Of a DNA stretch of 7,167 nt, positions 4,942 to 7,167 are shown piece by piece. The stretch comes from an uncultured Lachnospiraceae bacterium (GTDB taxonomy: Bacteria; Bacillota; Clostridia; Lachnospirales; Lachnospiraceae), in contig CAMJKC010000087.1 in the NCBI GenBank assembly GCA_946406305.1, positions 1 to 7,167 on the forward strand. Direction: 5' to 3'. A model generated the notes under the pieces. The model had not been told where the DNA came from. It did not search any database and worked only from the letters and a program-made list of their open reading frames with translations. Each line of letters starts with the position of its first letter. Position 1 is the stretch's first letter. Position numbers and translations under genes: made by a program.

Positions 4942-7131
4942 TTATTTTGCCTCCTTTCCTACTACTCTTATACCCATTCTCTTACGGAGATCTTGATATT
5001 CATTTTGTACAAAATCCCAAGCTTTCTTTTGATCATCTAATCTTTCAACTCTGCAGTTACAATATTTATACTCAGGAGTATTTGATACAGGGTCAAGGTT
5101 TGAACCTATTGTAAGTTCATTACAACAACCTATCCACCATTGATAAGTCATGTATGTAGCACCTTTTTCTACTCTGTTAGTTGCATTACATCTTGTAATA
5201 CACCAACCTCTCTTATTTAAAACTTTTACTAAATCACCATGTTTGATATTCAACTCTTCACAGTCTTTTGGATTCATTTGTATCCAACCTGGTTCATCCT
5301 CTAAGTTTCTAAGTGCTCTACAATTACCAGTCATGGTTCTAACTGAATAGTGACCTACTTCACGAACTGTTGAGAATGATAATGGATACTCATCATTTTC
5401 AACTTCTTTTGGTGGTCTCCAGTCTGCAGTATAGAATTTTCCTTTTCCATCTGGATTTGTAAATTTACCTTTATGTAAATATACAGTTCCTGTATCACTC
5501 ATATCTTTACTTCTACATGGCCATTGAACACTGCCTAATTTTTCCAACTTCTCATAAGTAGCACCAGCGAAGTTTGGACATAAATCTATAAGTTCATTCC
5601 AAATTTCTTCTGTGTCTTTATATTTCATTTTATATCCCATTGCTGTAGATATTTCACAAATTATTTCCCAGTCAGTTTTTACATTTTTTGGAGGCTCAAC
5701 TACTTTACGAATTCTTTGGAAACCTCTGTCACAACAACTGTATACACCATCATGTTCATTCCAAGCAGTAGATGGAAGTATAACATCTGCGAACTCACCA
5801 GTTTTGTTCATAAATATATCTTGCATCACTACAAAATCTATTTTCTCTAAAGCTTCTCTCACTTCTCCAACATCTGGATCTGATTGAGCTGGATCCTCAC
5901 CAAAAATATAATAAGCATGTATTTGCTTATTTGGATCTTTTTCCTCAAGCACATAATGTGGAACATGAGTTAGAGGTATACCATTCTTGTTTGAAAGTTT
6001 TACACCCCAAGCTTTTTCAAATTTTGCCTGAACATCTGGATTTGTAACTGGTTGATAACCAGGATAGTTATTTGGAAGTGCTCCCATATCACAAGCACCT
6101 TGAACATTGTTTTGTCCACGAACTGGACCTATTCCTGAAGCAGGTTTTCCATAGTTTCCTGTCATAAGTGCAAGAGAACCAAGTGCTTTAACAACGTCAA
6201 CAGCTTGTCCAAATTGACATACACCCATTCCATAAAGTATCATAGCTGTAGGTGCTTTAGCATATGTTCTTGCAGCTTTTCTTATTAAATCTGCTGGAAC
6301 TTTACATATACCTTCTGCATATTCAGGAGTATATTTTTTTATAACTTCTACAAATTTGTCATAGTCATTTGTCATTGTATCTATGAAGTTTTGATCAACA
6401 AGTCCTTCATTATAAATGACATTACACATTGCATTTACAAGTACTATGTTTGTTCCACCTTTTAATTGTAAGTGGATATCTGCAATTCTTGCTGCCTCTG
6501 TTACACGAGGGTCAGCTGTTATGATAGTTGCTCCTTTTTGTTTTGCTCTAACTATTCTTCTTTGAACTATAGGATGACTATCTGCTCCATTATAACCAAA
6601 ATTGAAAATAAGTTTTGCATCTTCTATTTCAGGCACACCCATAGTCATTGCACCTGAACCAAGTGAATACTGTAGACCCGCTACAGAAGGAGCATGTCAT
6701 ATTCGTGCACAGTGGTCAATATTATTTGTCCCAATACAAGCACGAGTAAATTTTTGCATTATATAGTTAGCTTCATTTCCTGGACCACGAGCTGAACCAG
6801 TACACATGATTGAATCTGGTCCATATTGTTTTTTAATCTTAGTGAGATTATCAGCTACATACTTGATAGCTTCATCCCAAGATACTTCTACTAACTTCCC
6901 TTTCTTTCCGCCTTTACGGATCATAGGAGAAGTTAATCTCTTTGTTAAGATTTGTGGGTCATTGATGAAATCCCAACCATAATGACCTTTTAAACAAAGA
7001 GTGCCTTGATTTGTTCTACCGTTAGCAGGAACGGCATTGACAATTTTGTTCTTTGCAGTATCAACTGTAAACATAATTTGACAGCCAGCACCACAATAAG
7101 GACAAGTTGTCTGAACTTGCTTTGTTGCCAT
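4942..7131 (-). CDS. fdhF: Selenocysteine formate dehydrogenase H, catalytic subunit (read through UGA)
   Basis: FdhF oxidises formate to CO2, or reduces CO2 in HDCR-type complexes, at a bis-pyranopterin Mo or W site. Joining the frame across the UGA at 6697-6699 gives 729 residues, close to E. coli FdhF (715). The N-terminal [4Fe-4S] set is Cys10/13/17 and Cys46, with the conserved electron-path Lys48. The active site reads DHCARI-Sec145-His146-APSVAG, matching the E. coli CARV-U-H-GPSVAG context. Further molybdopterin-oxidoreductase motifs are DSHPIV, GKPASGIGPVRGQNNVQGACDMG (split here as GKPASG and RGQNNVQG), VILPSTAWNEHDGV, DRGFQR and STVREVGHYS, and the C-terminal cofactor domain has TYMTYQWWIG. 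The start has a strong AGGAGG (7140-7145) eight bases upstream. The enzyme has no Tat signal, so it is cytoplasmic. It is first in the visible operon; its promoter lies outside the window. Synthesis needs SelA, SelB, SelC and SelD, none of which are here. An ORF caller would wrongly split it at 6697/6648. Confidence 0.96.
6670..6699 (-). promoter_or_regulatory. Selenocysteine UGA codon and bacterial SECIS hairpin
   Basis: The in-frame UGA is at 6697-6699. Ten bases downstream in the mRNA lies a perfect 6-bp stem, CUGUAG / CUACAG (6681-6686 and 6670-6675), around the loop CGGGU. The apical region GCGGGUCUAC resembles GCAGGUCUGC of the E. coli fdhF SECIS, sharing the GGUCU that SelB recognises, and the spacing (11 bases in E. 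coli) is nearly the same. This element directs SelB-bound Sec-tRNA to the UGA. The surrounding protein sequence independently demands Sec at this place. Confidence 0.92.
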
Positions 7132-7167
7132 TGAAGTTTCCTCCTGATATAATTTTTTTATTTATTT
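7132..7167 (-). promoter_or_regulatory. fdhF ribosome binding site and truncated leader
   Basis: Only 36 bases upstream of fdhF are present. They hold AGGAGG (7140-7145), optimally spaced from the ATG, and AT-rich sequence beyond it. No complete promoter or operator can be identified here. Confidence 0.7.

Noticed and set aside
5612..5887. Plus-strand open frame of 91 residues
   Set aside because: It lies entirely opposite fdhF, has no family features or ribosome binding site, and is explained by the antisense of a conserved coding sequence. The same applies to all other plus-strand frames, such as 188-388, 2927-3157, 4274-4498 and 4863-5114.
4942..6648. Separate gene starting at the ATG at 6648 (568 residues)
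   Set aside because: The frame continues upstream through 16 codons to the UGA, with perfect FdhF similarity on both sides and a SECIS hairpin, and there is no ribosome binding site at 6648. It is the C-terminal part of fdhF.

Overview
The window is AT-rich, and every gene reads on the minus strand. Lys/Ile-rich proteins, strong AGGAGG-type ribosome binding sites, a selenocysteine formate dehydrogenase and an [FeFe]-hydrogenase together point to an anaerobic, low-GC clostridium. The gene order recalls the formate dehydrogenase-H/hydrogenase locus of Clostridioides difficile and relatives (Peptostreptococcaceae). That assignment rests on recall of the families, not on a database search.

Right half (7131 down to 2413): fdhF, hydN1, hydN2 and hydA form a tight operon, with genes overlapping or separated by only 1-21 bases. 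fdhF has an in-frame UGA (6697-6699) followed by a bacterial SECIS-type hairpin, so it is one 729-residue selenoprotein and not two ORFs. Two ferredoxin-like subunits, each with four [4Fe-4S] cysteine sets, can wire FdhF to the [FeFe]-hydrogenase HydA. These are the parts of a soluble formate-hydrogen lyase or hydrogen-dependent CO2 reductase (HDCR): H2 + CO2 <-> formate.

Middle (2399 down to 1653): a protein with the type I 3-dehydroquinate dehydratase (AroD) fold follows hydA by 13 bases. It keeps the Schiff-base lysine but lacks the catalytic histidine and glutamate, so it is probably not a working AroD. Its role beside the hydrogenase genes is unknown.

The 176-base gap between this gene and moeA (1477-1652) holds what looks like a complete riboswitch. 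It has a three-way-junction aptamer in which one arm carries a near-canonical 11-nt GAAA-tetraloop receptor and the other a GAAA tetraloop. An intrinsic terminator follows, ending six bases before the moeA ribosome binding site, and there is a possible alternative antiterminator pairing. Its position suggests molybdenum- or tungsten-cofactor control.

Left end (1476 down to 1): moeA (molybdopterin molybdotransferase) and the start of modA (molybdate/tungstate-binding lipoprotein) supply the metal cofactor that FdhF needs. modA runs into an exact 40-bp tandem duplication at the window edge that shifts its frame. This is either a real, possibly reversible, mutation or a contig-end artefact. The locus therefore couples a metal-cofactor enzyme complex with cofactor insertion and metal uptake.
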